Below, one piece after another: positions 18,041 to 24,614 of a DNA stretch of 49,372 nucleotides. Location of the stretch: contig NZ_MXAP01000097.1 of the NCBI RefSeq assembly GCF_002027555.1, positions 1 to 49,372 of the forward strand. Reading direction: 5' to 3'. The position numbers were made by a program, and so were the translations under genes. The DNA comes from Moraxella equi (GTDB lineage: Bacteria; Pseudomonadota; Gammaproteobacteria; Pseudomonadales; Moraxellaceae). The first letter of the stretch is position 1, and every line of letters begins with the position of its first letter. A model generated the notes under the pieces. That model was not told where the DNA came from. It made no database searches and was given only the letters and a program-made list of their open reading frames with translations.

Positions 18041-18195
18041 TTGGCGGACTGTCATACAAGGTAAACAGCACATCTTGCGATGTCCCCACAAGCCCCACCA
18101 TAAGGGGGTGTGTAGCACCCTTTGGGCTTGTGATTGCAATAAAAAAACCGCTTAGGGCGGTCGCTTTTGCAACCTTGTATTATTCAGTCCGCCAA
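18041..18195 (-). other. long-range inverted repeat around the small RNA terminator
   Basis: TTGGCGGACTG and ATACAAGGT in the small RNA (complements of 18185-18195 and 18172-18180) can pair with ACCTTGTAT and CAGTCCGCCAA downstream (complements of 18054-18062 and 18041-18051), 20 base pairs in two blocks. Inside lie the terminator and a nested hairpin CACAAGCCC (18087-18095)/GGGCTTGTG (18124-18132). The element could act as target site or attenuator for the gene at 17700-17963. The loop sequence TTGGCG reappears at about 18012-18017 and could compete for the same partner. Confidence 0.5.
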
Positions 18196-18220
18196 GACTG
18201 ACATCGGATTTTGCCGATGT
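18141..18220 (-). ncRNA. predicted 80-nt small RNA
   Basis: The promoter at 18227-18255 predicts a start at 18220, exactly at the first base of ACATCGG. The RNA has hairpin ACATCGG/CCGATGT, hairpin CAGTC-TTGGCG-GACTG, then stem ACCGC/GCGGT (18161-18157 with 18151-18147) followed by seven Ts. The promoter and first two hairpins recur at 32345-32425 with compensatory changes in the second stem, which supports an RNA structure. Function unknown; the downstream sequence is complementary to it. Confidence 0.6.
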
Positions 18221-18226
18221 GCGGAT

Positions 18227-18255
18227 AGAATAGCCCATTTTTTAGCCCTTGTCAA
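18227..18255 (-). promoter_or_regulatory. promoter of the predicted small RNA
   Basis: TTGACA (18255-18250), 17 bp, TATTCT (18232-18227) on the minus strand. Its sequence is partly conserved with the promoter at 32344-32372, including the GGGC just before the -10 box. Confidence 0.65.
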
Positions 18256-18303
18256 TAAAAATCACATTTCTGTATTTAAATGGCGGAATTCCGCCATTTG
18301 GCT

Positions 18304-18495
18304 TTATGATGATTTCGCACTATTGAGCAACCTTAAAATCTCATCTAACTTATCGCCAATTTCATTATCATAACTGGCAGTTAGCCGTGCTACAATCTCA
18401 CTATTAAGGCTTCTGCCGTTGTCTTTGGCGGATTGTTGCAATTTGGCTTTTAGGTTATCAGGCATTCTTACGCCTGTGGGTGCGATATCACGCAT
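18304..18495 (-). CDS. Arc-like ribbon-helix-helix regulator
   Basis: A 63-residue DNA-binding protein of the Arc type. GVRMPDNLKAKLQQSAKDNGRSLNSEIVARL is the beta-strand plus two-helix core of phage P22 Arc. In P22, Arc shuts off the antirepressor, which is notable next to several antirepressor genes. An AGGAG lies directly upstream, overlapping the end of the exonuclease gene. It probably represses nearby early promoters such as that of the small RNA (inference). Confidence 0.8.
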   Translation of the reverse strand: MRDIAPTGVRMPDNLKAKLQQSAKDNGRSLNSEIVARLTASYDNEIGDKLDEILRLLNSAKSS

Positions 18496-18497
18496 AG

Positions 18498-19103
18498 TTA
18501 CTCCTGTGCCATATATAATTTCTTTCGCTCACTTTCCAAAATCTCATTAGCACGCATAACATCACGCTCTAATGTCTCAATATCCACATCACTGCGATTG
18601 ACACGGATAATCTTTAACTGCAAATTGGCAGGCATTCGTGGGTCAAAACTAACAAAATCGCACCAATCACGCTCTGTACACGCCAACTGCCATGCTATCT
18701 GTGGCAAATACTCGCTTGGCACTTGCCCTGTCAGTAGGGTGTTGGTGTGGGTGTCGCTGTTTGGGCATTTAATCTCAATAAGCCCGTTATCGCCCACAAG
18801 ACCGTCTGGACTTGCCCCACTCATGGCAATGGTGGGGTGGTCTATCAGCCCTGTCTCTACCACGGTTTGGAATGTGGCAAGTTCATAGGCTTGTCTTGCC
18901 AAAGGCTCGCACTCAATACCCCACGCCATCTCTGACGTGGTAAATGTGCTAACCGCTTGCCCTGTCAGTCGCTCGGATAACAGACGGGTCAAGGTGGCAT
19001 TTAGTGCCTTGCCCTTTTGGGGCTTAGCGTTTAAGTCCTTGATACGACTGGCGGTAATCTTGCCCACTCGGGCGGTGTGCCATTCATCTGTACGCTGTTG
19101 CAT
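18498..19103 (-). CDS. YqaJ-family viral recombinase (5'-3' exonuclease)
   Basis: A lambda-exonuclease-like PD-(D/E)xK nuclease of 201 residues. QQRTDEWHTARVGKITASRI is the family N-terminus. The catalytic set is E66 or neighbour (GIECEP), D100 (SGASPDGLVG), E110 and K112 (LIEIKCP). It resects double-stranded DNA ends to make 3' tails for the ERF annealing protein encoded 1 bp upstream. With SSB this forms a complete lambda Red-like recombination module. Confidence 0.9.
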   Translation of the reverse strand: MQQRTDEWHTARVGKITASRIKDLNAKPQKGKALNATLTRLLSERLTGQAVSTFTTSEMAWGIECEPLARQAYELATFQTVVETGLIDHPTIAMSGASPDGLVGDNGLIEIKCPNSDTHTNTLLTGQVPSEYLPQIAWQLACTERDWCDFVSFDPRMPANLQLKIIRVNRSDVDIETLERDVMRANEILESERKKLYMAQE

Positions 19104-19104
19104 T

Positions 19105-19686
19105 TTATAGCCCCTGTGCGATTTGGCGTTGCTGTGGCGTTAAGGCGTACTCGGTTAATAGTCGCACCTTGTCAAATTGTCCATTGATGACGGCATTACA
19201 AGCCTCATTAAAGCGGTTGTCATCAAGGGTTGGCATGGTATTTTGCACTCCTTGATGAATGGTGGCATCAGGGTCATTATCCCCTTCGGTGGGAATGGCG
19301 AACACTTGAAAGCAAGCATATTTGTAGGCAATGCTCATTGCTTTATTGGTTGCTTTATCGCCACTATCCATTGCTTCGCCAAAGGTGGTGGCGGTGTATT
19401 TGGAACCGTCCACCGCAGAAATAAAATCAAACTCGCCACGAATAGACACATAGAATAAAATGCCATTTTTGCCTTGCTTTTCGGTAACAACACGCTCAGC
19501 ATAACGCGGCATGACAATCAAATGATGTTTGGCAAGTAAAGGGCTTAGGGCATTGTACACATCATCAATACCACGAAACTTATACCCATAATTGCCTGAC
19601 CCTGCTTGTTTGTCTTTGGCAATGCCTGTTTTGGCAAGCTCGGCTTGAATGGCGTTAATCGCCTTGAAAACTTCTAAGTTTTCCAT
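19105..19686 (-). CDS. ERF-family single-strand annealing protein
   Basis: A 193-residue ERF superfamily recombinase that anneals complementary single strands during phage recombination. The family signature runs from about residue 35: YKFRGIDDVYNALSPLLAKHHL, with GDKATNKAMSIAYKYA at about 125-140. Its partner is the YqaJ exonuclease just downstream. An AGGAG precedes the ATG. A 9-bp hairpin (19720-19746) lies in the short gap upstream. Confidence 0.9.
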   Translation of the reverse strand: MENLEVFKAINAIQAELAKTGIAKDKQAGSGNYGYKFRGIDDVYNALSPLLAKHHLIVMPRYAERVVTEKQGKNGILFYVSIRGEFDFISAVDGSKYTATTFGEAMDSGDKATNKAMSIAYKYACFQVFAIPTEGDNDPDATIHQGVQNTMPTLDDNRFNEACNAVINGQFDKVRLLTEYALTPQQRQIAQGL

Positions 19687-19719
19687 GATTTACTCCTGTT
19701 CAAATTTGGTTTAACCCAC

Positions 19720-19746
19720 GATTGCCAACTCACACAATTGGCAATC
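19720..19746. other. perfect 9-bp hairpin upstream of the ERF gene
   Basis: GATTGCCAA (19720-19728) pairs with TTGGCAATC (19738-19746). A related stem, TTGGCAACT/AGTTGCCAA, lies at 21861-21895, also upstream of an operon segment. No T-run follows, so it is not a terminator; it may be a processing or regulatory site. Confidence 0.4.
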
Positions 19747-19751
19747 ATTGG

Positions 19752-19886
19752 CTAAAACGGCAATTCATCAAATGCTTGCCCTGTCTCATACAGATAGCGT
19801 TCATACTCGTAGTAGTCGCTCTCCATTTGTGCTTGGATGTCATCGGGCAAGCTGTCTAAGTGGTCTTGATAGTCTCTATCGTTCAT
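19752..19886 (-). CDS. small acidic protein, 44 residues
   Basis: ATG at 19884-19886 with GGAG 11 nt upstream, overlapping the 3' end of the preceding gene, and stop at 19752-19754. The sequence starts MNDRDYQDHLDSLPDDIQAQ and is rich in Asp, Glu and Tyr. It ends DELPF, a tip that resembles SSB-type C-termini, although the protein is too small to be an SSB. It lies directly before the ERF gene. No family recognised. Confidence 0.5.
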   Translation of the reverse strand: MNDRDYQDHLDSLPDDIQAQMESDYYEYERYLYETGQAFDELPF

Positions 19887-20070
19887 CTTTACGCTCCATC
19901 ATCTCAATCATGACCTTATCGGCATGGCTGATATAGGTTTCGGCTTGGGCTTGGGCAACACGGCTGTTATCCTCTGCCGTATGCTCTGCCCATCCAAAGA
20001 TACACTGATATACGATAACCACAAGGGCGATATATGCTATCGCCCCACCTATCAAATCAGATATTTTCAT
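19876..20070 (-). CDS. small single-span membrane protein
   Basis: A 64-residue protein with one N-terminal membrane helix (IGGAIAYIALVVIVYQCIFGW) and a charged helical C-terminal half, probably cytoplasmic. Start and stop overlap neighbouring genes (ATGA at 20067-20070 and an 11-bp overlap downstream), consistent with translational coupling in the early operon. No family recognised. Confidence 0.55.
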   Translation of the reverse strand: MKISDLIGGAIAYIALVVIVYQCIFGWAEHTAEDNSRVAQAQAETYISHADKVMIEMMERKDER

Positions 20071-20333
20071 GCGTACTCCTGCTCTGCCAAAATTTGCTCA
20101 TATCCTGCCACTTCATGTTCTAGCAGTGGCAAATAACATTTTTTGCTAAACGCTTTTTTAACCAAATCTTGATTTTCTGCCAAATCAAGGTCAAGTGTTA
20201 TCTCGCCAAAGCGATTAAAACACAGCTTAGCGGTGTGAATAACCGTGTATTCGTCATACTCGGTTACTTCGACTTCGACGTGGACGGCATTACATTCTTG
20301 CCCCTTGGGGGCGAGTTCTGCGATAAGTCTCAT
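20067..20333 (-). CDS. hypothetical early protein
   Basis: An 88-residue protein of unknown function starting MRLIAELAPKGQECN. The ATG at 20331-20333 has an excellent GGAG 6-9 nt upstream; a longer in-frame start at 20375 has none. The sequence is beta-rich at first (VHVEVEVTEYDEYTVIHTAKL), then helical. It is the first gene after the KilA-N antirepressor, with a 4-bp overlap to the next gene. Confidence 0.55.
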   Translation of the reverse strand: MRLIAELAPKGQECNAVHVEVEVTEYDEYTVIHTAKLCFNRFGEITLDLDLAENQDLVKKAFSKKCYLPLLEHEVAGYEQILAEQEYA

Positions 20334-20415
20334 GGCTTGCTCCTTGTGCGTAAATTTTGGGTACAAAAAGCCCACTCATGCCAAAATAGGCACAAGCAAG
20401 CGTTTTGGGTTGGTA

Positions 20416-21204
20416 TTAAGAGATTAGACCGATTTTCTTTTTCATTGCCATTTGGCGGTCAATGAATGCTTGGGCATTTGCCACAAGGTTAGGGTCATGG
20501 CTGATATGGCGTTGTTCGCCTAGGCTGTCGTATAGCAAGCCTTTGGTTTTGACAATGCGATTAAGCTTGCGACAGGTCTCATCTAGGCTTTCTTGTAGCT
20601 CGGTAAGCTCACGGCTTATGCGGTCATATTCTAGCACCCCAACCATTCGCCAAAAGGCGTTTTGCTCACCATGAGCAGGCTGTCCCATCATCAGACGATG
20701 CACATACTCTACCGCTCGTGGCAAATCACTCATGGCAATCTCATCAATATGATGAACACCCATGTACTGATGCACCAGTGCATAGGCTTCTGAGTGTATG
20801 ATGCCAAGTTTGCCACATAGGGCGGTTACGGCTTGGCGAAGTGGGGTGCGGTCGCGGGCGGTGGATTTGGGTAGACACGGTATCGCCCCTGTATTAAGTG
20901 CGTCAAAGGCACGAATGACTATTAACGAAAACTTAGGGCTAATCCACATTGCATAGGCATAGACCAACTCACGGCAGACAAATGTGCCTTGTTTTGCACC
21001 GTCTGCACGATTGCCTTTGATGGTGTGGTAAGCGACCTTATTTTCAAGTTCAATTTCGCTGATAAGGTCTTGTGTTTGTTGATTACGCAAGAATAAAGCA
21101 GGGGTATGACGATTTTCATTACCGCTTGCCTTGTGTAAATCATTGAGAGAGAAAAAGCCGTTTTTGTCTTGGCTGATAGAATGGGTATTGATGATTAAGT
21201 TCAT
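20416..21204 (-). CDS. KilA-N domain antirepressor with P22-antirepressor-like C-terminus
   Basis: A 262-residue DNA-binding protein. The KilA-N domain covers about residues 10-110 ([22 protein letters not shown], then [20 protein letters not shown]). A C-terminal [16 protein letters not shown] and [16 protein letters not shown] match the P22 Ant C-terminal pattern. A paralogue with the same N-terminal half is at 32977-33720. AGGAG is 6 nt before the ATG and is the predicted target of the C4-like loop in its leader. Likely role: inactivating a repressor or modulating immunity. Confidence 0.85.
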   Translation of the reverse strand: MNLIINTHSISQDKNGFFSLNDLHKASGNENRHTPALFLRNQQTQDLISEIELENKVAYHTIKGNRADGAKQGTFVCRELVYAYAMWISPKFSLIVIRAFDALNTGAIPCLPKSTARDRTPLRQAVTALCGKLGIIHSEAYALVHQYMGVHHIDEIAMSDLPRAVEYVHRLMMGQPAHGEQNAFWRMVGVLEYDRISRELTELQESLDETCRKLNRIVKTKGLLYDSLGEQRHISHDPNLVANAQAFIDRQMAMKKKIGLIS

Positions 21205-21250
21205 TATGAACTCCTAGAAGTTTAGTTAGTGAATGTTACCCAATAGGGTA

Positions 21251-21327
21251 ACGGGTCTCAACTACCGCTTCTAGACGGCTAGGCATATTCACCACAAGGG
21301 CTATTGTATTTTGCCTTATCAACCCGT
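21251..21327 (-). ncRNA. C4-like antisense RNA domain in the KilA-N antirepressor leader
   Basis: ACGGGT/ACCCGT (21251-21256 with 21322-21327) closes a 77-nt domain. One internal hairpin displays the 8-nt loop TCTAGAAG (21275-21268). The loop pairs with CTTCTAGG (21220-21213), covering part of the AGGAG ribosome binding site (7 Watson-Crick pairs and one G-U). The same target occurs at the leader's 5' end (21439-21433). The homologous leader at 32858-32930 has TCTATGTT facing AACATAGG, a full compensatory exchange. Confidence 0.7.
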
Positions 21328-21454
21328 CATAAGACGAATTTTGTTTTGCCTGTGAGTGATATACAGATTTGTATATCACTTTTTGGTAAATTTTAGGTAC
21401 AAAAAAATCACGATGACGGTGTGAATTTTCCGCTAGAAGTTAAGTAGTAAGCAC

Positions 21455-21483
21455 ATCATACCCCATTCCTCCCACCTTGTCAA
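21455..21483 (-). promoter_or_regulatory. promoter of the KilA-N antirepressor leader
   Basis: TTGACA (21483-21478), 17 bp, TATGAT (21460-21455), minus strand. Predicted start near 21448, giving a leader of about 245 nt. A 10-bp hairpin GTGATATACA/TGTATATCAC lies in the leader at 21356-21379. Confidence 0.75.
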
Positions 21484-21498
21484 ACATTTTTTAACATT

Positions 21499-21834
21499 TT
21501 ACGGACTGTAATAATACCGCTCTGTTTTCTTGCCCCATTTAAAATTGTCATCAAAACATGCTTGATAACCATCGTAAAACTCATCACAATCAAGGCACCC
21601 TCTGATAATCTCCGCCATCTCAACTGGCATGGGGTAGTACTCCCCGTCATCGTCTATGCCCTGTATGTCGGTAATGACAGGATAGTACTGGTCCCAAAAA
21701 AACTCACGGGTGTAATCATCATCACACATCCGCTCGCATTCATGCTCTAGGGCAAGCTCCGCCCAAATGCACTCATCTAATATATCTAGCACGATAACCG
21801 CATGGCTTGGGCTGATTTTGTCAATGTTTAGCAT
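21499..21834 (-). CDS. very acidic protein, first gene of the leftward early operon
   Basis: A 111-residue protein with about 27 Asp/Glu against about 8 Lys/Arg and many aromatic residues (TREFFWDQYYPV, ERYYYSP). No family is recognised. It is the first gene behind the leftward promoter at 22065-22093, the position of lambda N or of early anti-defence genes. Small acidic proteins here are often DNA mimics or inhibitors of host nucleases, but nothing in the sequence proves this. The next gene downstream has its own promoter. Confidence 0.6.
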   Translation of the reverse strand: MLNIDKISPSHAVIVLDILDECIWAELALEHECERMCDDDYTREFFWDQYYPVITDIQGIDDDGEYYPMPVEMAEIIRGCLDCDEFYDGYQACFDDNFKWGKKTERYYYSP

Positions 21835-22064
21835 ATATGCTCCTAAAAGTTAATCCGTGATTGGCAACTGTTAAGTAATGCTTACAAGTTGCCAATGGCT
21901 GATTAGCTTATCACTCCGTTATCTGCCACGGTGGTGTGGGCTTTGTTTGTCCGATTTTAGATTTGGTTCATCTAAGTTCGTCTAAACTCCGTGTGGCTCC
22001 CTCACGGTAGGGCTTCTGGGGTGTTAAATAGTTATTCAAGCGGTCATCTCGTCTTGATGGGTGT
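21835..22064. other. leader of the leftward operon, no gene seen
   Basis: About 230 bp between the leftward promoter and the first gene carry a perfect 9-bp hairpin TTGGCAACT (21861-21869)/AGTTGCCAA (21887-21895) and several short inverted repeats. It could hold an antitermination (nut-like) or processing site; no lambda-type boxA/boxB was recognised. No ORF with a ribosome binding site was found. Confidence 0.4.
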
Positions 22065-22093
22065 ATATTAACTTATGTTAGCATTTAAGTCAA
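22065..22093 (-). promoter_or_regulatory. leftward early promoter with an embedded CI-type operator
   Basis: TTGACT (22093-22088), 17 bp, TAATAT (22070-22065) on the minus strand. The spacer contains ATGCTAACATAAGTTAA. Its complement (22068-22084) matches 16 of 17 bases of the sequence at 25348-25364 in the CI/Cro intergenic region, so the same repressor should cover both. A further ATGCTAACT follows at 22122-22130. Confidence 0.7.
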
Positions 22094-22178
22094 TAAAAAT
22101 TAGCAATTAAAGTTAGTAAAAATGCTAACTCTAAGACAAAAGGTATTATTTAAAAGATAGGCGGTAAAAGATGGGCAT

Positions 22179-22208
22179 AAAAAACCGCCCAACAGGCGGA
22201 AATTTTTT
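22179..22208. terminator. bidirectional hairpin terminator
   Basis: AAAAAA-CCGCC (22179-22189) and GGCGG-AAATTTTTT (22195-22208) form a 5-bp GC stem with T-runs on both strands. It separates the leftward early promoter from the toxin-like locus. Confidence 0.6.
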
Positions 22209-22216
22209 AAAAATGC

Positions 22217-22245
22217 TTGACATTATATACAAGACAGGATATAAT
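22217..22245 (+). promoter_or_regulatory. consensus sigma-70 promoter of the 21-residue peptide gene
   Basis: TTGACA (22217-22222), 17 bp, TATAAT (22240-22245): a perfect consensus. The transcript would begin near 22252, immediately before a 12-bp hairpin (ATAAGGGCGGTA/TACCACCCTTAT) that would cap the RNA's 5' end. Confidence 0.85.
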
Positions 22246-22249
22246 ATAA

Positions 22250-22477
22250 AACATAAGGGCGGTACTGGCATACCACCCTTATAGGTTACCGCCACCGACC
22301 TTGTAAGTGGTGGCAACCTTAGGAGTAAAGACAATGCGTAAAATTGCACTCATCGTAATTGTCCTATTCTTGGTCTTGTATAGCTCACCTGCCTACTAAA
22401 CCAAGCACCTAAGTTAAGACCCAAAAGGACTTAATAAGGTGGGCGGATTGGGAAACCACCGCCACTCTCCTAAAACT
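22250..22477 (-). ncRNA. predicted antisense RNA to the 21-residue peptide gene
   Basis: A minus-strand promoter, TTGACA (22512-22507), 17 bp, TAAGAT (22489-22484), points at the peptide gene. The RNA would run through the complement of its ORF and ribosome binding site. Candidate 3' ends are the 12-bp stem followed by GTTTTAT near 22250, or the terminator at 22179-22208. Position, orientation and promoter strength match a Sib-type antitoxin RNA; ends are approximate. Confidence 0.5.
22334..22399 (+). CDS. 21-residue hydrophobic peptide, Ibs-like type I toxin candidate
   Basis: ATG 22334 with AGGAG 8 nt upstream encodes MRKIALIVIVLFLVL followed by YSSPAY and a TAA. One short membrane helix after a basic start and a terminal S-x-x-AY pattern resemble the 18-19 residue Ibs toxins of E. 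coli, which depolarise the membrane and are silenced by antisense Sib RNA. A perfect promoter, two leader hairpins and an opposing promoter downstream complete the picture. A second peptide with the same length and PAY end is at 32131-32196. Toxicity is inferred. Confidence 0.65.
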   Translation: MRKIALIVIVLFLVLYSSPAY

Positions 22478-22505
22478 TAGATTATCTTACCATAAGGAAA
22501 ATACG

Positions 22506-22706
22506 ATGTCAAACTACCAAAACACCGAATACACCAAACGCGCCAAAGCCAACTATAACGCCAAAGCCCTGCGTTCTACCACAGTACAGTTTATGCCAAA
22601 AGACCAAGAGGCATTAGATGCCCTTGACAAACTTACCGAGCGATATGGTTCGGTTGCCAAGGCGGTCAAGGCAAGCCTTTTGGCTCATAGCAAGGAATGT
22701 GAATAG
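22506..22706 (+). CDS. small Arc/MetJ-like DNA-binding protein candidate
   Basis: A 66-residue protein: a charged, Asn/Tyr/Lys-rich N-terminus, then STTVQFMPKDQEALDALDKLTERYGSVAKAVKASLLAH. That is a short beta strand plus two helices, as in ribbon-helix-helix regulators. AAGGA lies about 6-7 nt before the ATG. The start codon region overlaps the antisense promoter at 22484-22512, so a repressor could autoregulate there. It is co-oriented with the toxin-like peptide. Confidence 0.55.
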   Translation: MSNYQNTEYTKRAKANYNAKALRSTTVQFMPKDQEALDALDKLTERYGSVAKAVKASLLAHSKECE

Positions 22707-22710
22707 GGCA

Positions 22711-22741
22711 ATAAAAAAGCCCCCTAAGTCTTAGGGGGCTT
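22711..22741 (-). terminator. terminator of the cI-linked accessory operon
   Basis: AAGCCCCCTAAG (22717-22728) pairs perfectly with CTTAGGGGGCTT (22730-22741). On the minus strand the 12-bp stem is followed by TTTTTTAT, just after the stop at 22755. Confidence 0.85.
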
Positions 22742-22754
22742 GGTGTGGTGGGGA

Positions 22755-23528
22755 TTAGTTGATAAGCTGGCTAATTGCTTTGTCTTTTTTTGACCAAAGT
22801 ATGGGGTTGATGTTGTAGTTACGTAAAGACTGCATGGTGCTATCAGAAATCTTGTGGTTTATATCATTGAGAGCGACATATAATGTTGTATCTGCACCCC
22901 GTGCTTCTTTGGTGTCGGACCAACCAAAAAGAATGTGTTCAATGTTATTTTTAACAGGATTGTTGATGGTGTGAAGTAGGCGTTCTGGCGATTGGCTGGA
23001 TTTTGGAATGGCAAAATCAAAATTAAAGGTAAACCCTGATTTACCTGATAAATTGACATTGGACAAATAGCGTATATTGTGCTGTGTTAGCCACGCTTCC
23101 ACATCTTCAAAAAAGAAACTGGCAACGCTAGCATTGGCAAGCGAAAACATATCGTTGATGGCAAGCATCGCTTGGATAAAGCTGTTTTTGCGGACGGCAA
23201 AATTGGTCCTATTGGCAAGGGTGGTAAGCTGACCGTCTTTAATTTGTACGCCAAAACCGTTTGCTACTTCGGTTAGCAGTTTTTTGCGTTTTGGGGTGTT
23301 GAACTCCACGCCACTCATAGCAAGGTCGTTTAGGATATAGCCATCATCAGTAAAAAACAAGCCTTGTTCATTGCGTAACACATAAAACTGTAAATAATCG
23401 TTGTGGCGATCCAAATAGGGTGCGGTAATCTCTACCACCCCATTGTCCAGCTCCGAAAATGCGGTTTGGTCTTTTAGCCATGCCAAATAGTTGTCAAAAT
23501 GGCTGTGAAGTTCAGTGATGAGTTTCAT
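22755..23528 (-). CDS. DUF1828/DUF1829-type protein, accessory gene behind cI
   Basis: A 257-residue protein. The N-terminal half (TAFSELDNGVVEITAPYLDRHNDYLQFYV, GLFFTDDGYILNDL) fits the DUF1828 pattern, and the C-terminal part (TTLYVALND, NPILWSKKDKA) fits DUF1829. The fold looks nuclease-like, but no catalytic set is proven. It is the last of four genes transcribed with cI, so expressed in the lysogen. It overlaps the preceding gene by 17 bp. Candidate prophage-encoded exclusion or toxin function; not demonstrated. Confidence 0.6.
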   Translation of the reverse strand: MKLITELHSHFDNYLAWLKDQTAFSELDNGVVEITAPYLDRHNDYLQFYVLRNEQGLFFTDDGYILNDLAMSGVEFNTPKRKKLLTEVANGFGVQIKDGQLTTLANRTNFAVRKNSFIQAMLAINDMFSLANASVASFFFEDVEAWLTQHNIRYLSNVNLSGKSGFTFNFDFAIPKSSQSPERLLHTINNPVKNNIEHILFGWSDTKEARGADTTLYVALNDINHKISDSTMQSLRNYNINPILWSKKDKAISQLIN

Positions 23529-23976
23529 CGTAAATGCTTAATTGAATGTCCGCAAAAGGATTGCCTTGAATGTTGCAATATTGACAGAATTTATCTAAAA
23601 AATCAATGATATTTTTGCAACCATCAAACTCCTTTGGCAGGGCATACGCCCATTTTGTGCCGTAACCTTCCCTGTAAATATGTATGTGGGGGCAAGTAAT
23701 GACGGTGTCGTCTGGGTTTTTGTGGGGTGGCCCATCTAGGTCCAACCGTACAAGCGGAATGCACTTTTTGGCACGCATTTGATAGGTGGCTTTGTTGATT
23801 TTGATGGTGCTGGGGGTAATGTCCAATATTAATTCCTCTTTGCCGTTTTGGGCAAGCAAATCCACACTTACTTTTTTGGTGCGTTCAAAAACCGCCTGTT
23901 TCATCACATACTTTGCGATGGCAATTAGCTCATCTGCTTCATATTGCGTTAGGTCCATTGTTTCTCCAAGTCTCAC
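23512..23976 (-). CDS. hypothetical partner of the DUF1828 protein (DUF6978-like)
   Basis: A 154-residue protein, tentatively of the DUF6978 type. An N-terminal helix (LTQYEADELIAIAKYVM) precedes beta strands with CIPLVRLDLDGPPHKNPD and ITCPHIHIYREGYGTKWAYALP, the latter His/Cys-rich. The frame starts MRLGETMDLTQYE; ATG 7 codons in is an alternative. It overlaps the DUF1828 gene by 17 bp, the mark of a stable two-gene unit. Family assignment is from memory and weak; the pairing is visible. Confidence 0.5.
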   Translation of the reverse strand: MRLGETMDLTQYEADELIAIAKYVMKQAVFERTKKVSVDLLAQNGKEELILDITPSTIKINKATYQMRAKKCIPLVRLDLDGPPHKNPDDTVITCPHIHIYREGYGTKWAYALPKEFDGCKNIIDFLDKFCQYCNIQGNPFADIQLSIYDETHH

Positions 23977-23981
23977 CCCAT

Positions 23982-24347
23982 TTACACATTTGGCAACACA
24001 AAAGGCGGGTGGGTGGATAGTCCAACCAAGACAATCCTGTCATCAAATCTTTGGTAGTGCAGGACATATTCGCTCGTCATATCGCCATCATCGCCCACAT
24101 ACTCGGGTATGCCAATATGATAATGCCAAAGGCAATGTTTTTGGGCATAAGCAAAATCCGCTCTTTGCTGTTTGGTGCGTAGACTTTTGGGGATGGACGG
24201 CTTGTTACGCCCTATTAGCCCACGCAAGCCATACTGACGAACATAAGACACAAAGGCTAAAATGATTTGCCTTGTCTCATCGTCAAATGTCGGCATACAA
24301 GCCTTGAAATTGTCAGAAAATTCTACAATCATACGCTCGCCAACCAT
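23982..24347 (-). CDS. toxin-like protein of a putative two-gene toxin-antitoxin unit
   Basis: A 121-residue basic-to-neutral protein. A helical N-terminus (MIVEFSDNFKACMPTFDDETRQIILAFVSYV) is followed by a strand-rich C-terminus (CLWHYHIGIPEY, SEYVLHYQRFDDRIVLVGLS). The final strands resemble the end of RelE/ParE-fold toxins. Its start overlaps the 86-residue upstream gene by 19 bp, the usual antitoxin-then-toxin order. I do not recognise a named family. Confidence 0.5.
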   Translation of the reverse strand: MVGERMIVEFSDNFKACMPTFDDETRQIILAFVSYVRQYGLRGLIGRNKPSIPKSLRTKQQRADFAYAQKHCLWHYHIGIPEYVGDDGDMTSEYVLHYQRFDDRIVLVGLSTHPPFVLPNV

Positions 24348-24589
24348 TTATCAAAACTTGACAAATCTTTCAATGCCCAATCGGGTATAGGAGTAGAACC
24401 ACTTTTGATTGATTTGTCCAATTTTTCAACATCAAAATGATGTTCATAAAACCAGTCATAATAGGCTTGCTCATTAGGGTCAAAACGACTTTGTAGGGTG
24501 GCTAAGGCAAGCTCTTCAGCTGTTATGCCCTGTGCTTGGGCGGTGGCAATAATCATCTGTTCAATGTGTGGGGGAATGTCTAATATCAT
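24329..24589 (-). CDS. antitoxin-like small protein
   Basis: An 86-residue acidic protein: MILDIPPHIEQMIIATAQAQGITAEELALATLQSRF has the strand and two helices of a ribbon-helix-helix domain. An acidic C-terminal tail (FDVEKLDKSIKS, DLSSFDKWLASV) could wrap a partner. It is encoded directly behind cI and overlaps the toxin-like gene. Antitoxin role is inferred from size, charge, order and overlap. Confidence 0.5.
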   Translation of the reverse strand: MILDIPPHIEQMIIATAQAQGITAEELALATLQSRFDPNEQAYYDWFYEHHFDVEKLDKSIKSGSTPIPDWALKDLSSFDKWLASV

Positions 24590-24614
24590 CTTTTGTCTCC
24601 ATCAAAATTTAGGG

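Noticed and set aside
18001..18058. Minus-strand ORF of 26 codons (ATG 18054) in the leader of the coiled-coil membrane protein
   Set aside because: No ribosome binding site, and the start lies within the predicted pairing region; more likely structural RNA than a coding leader.
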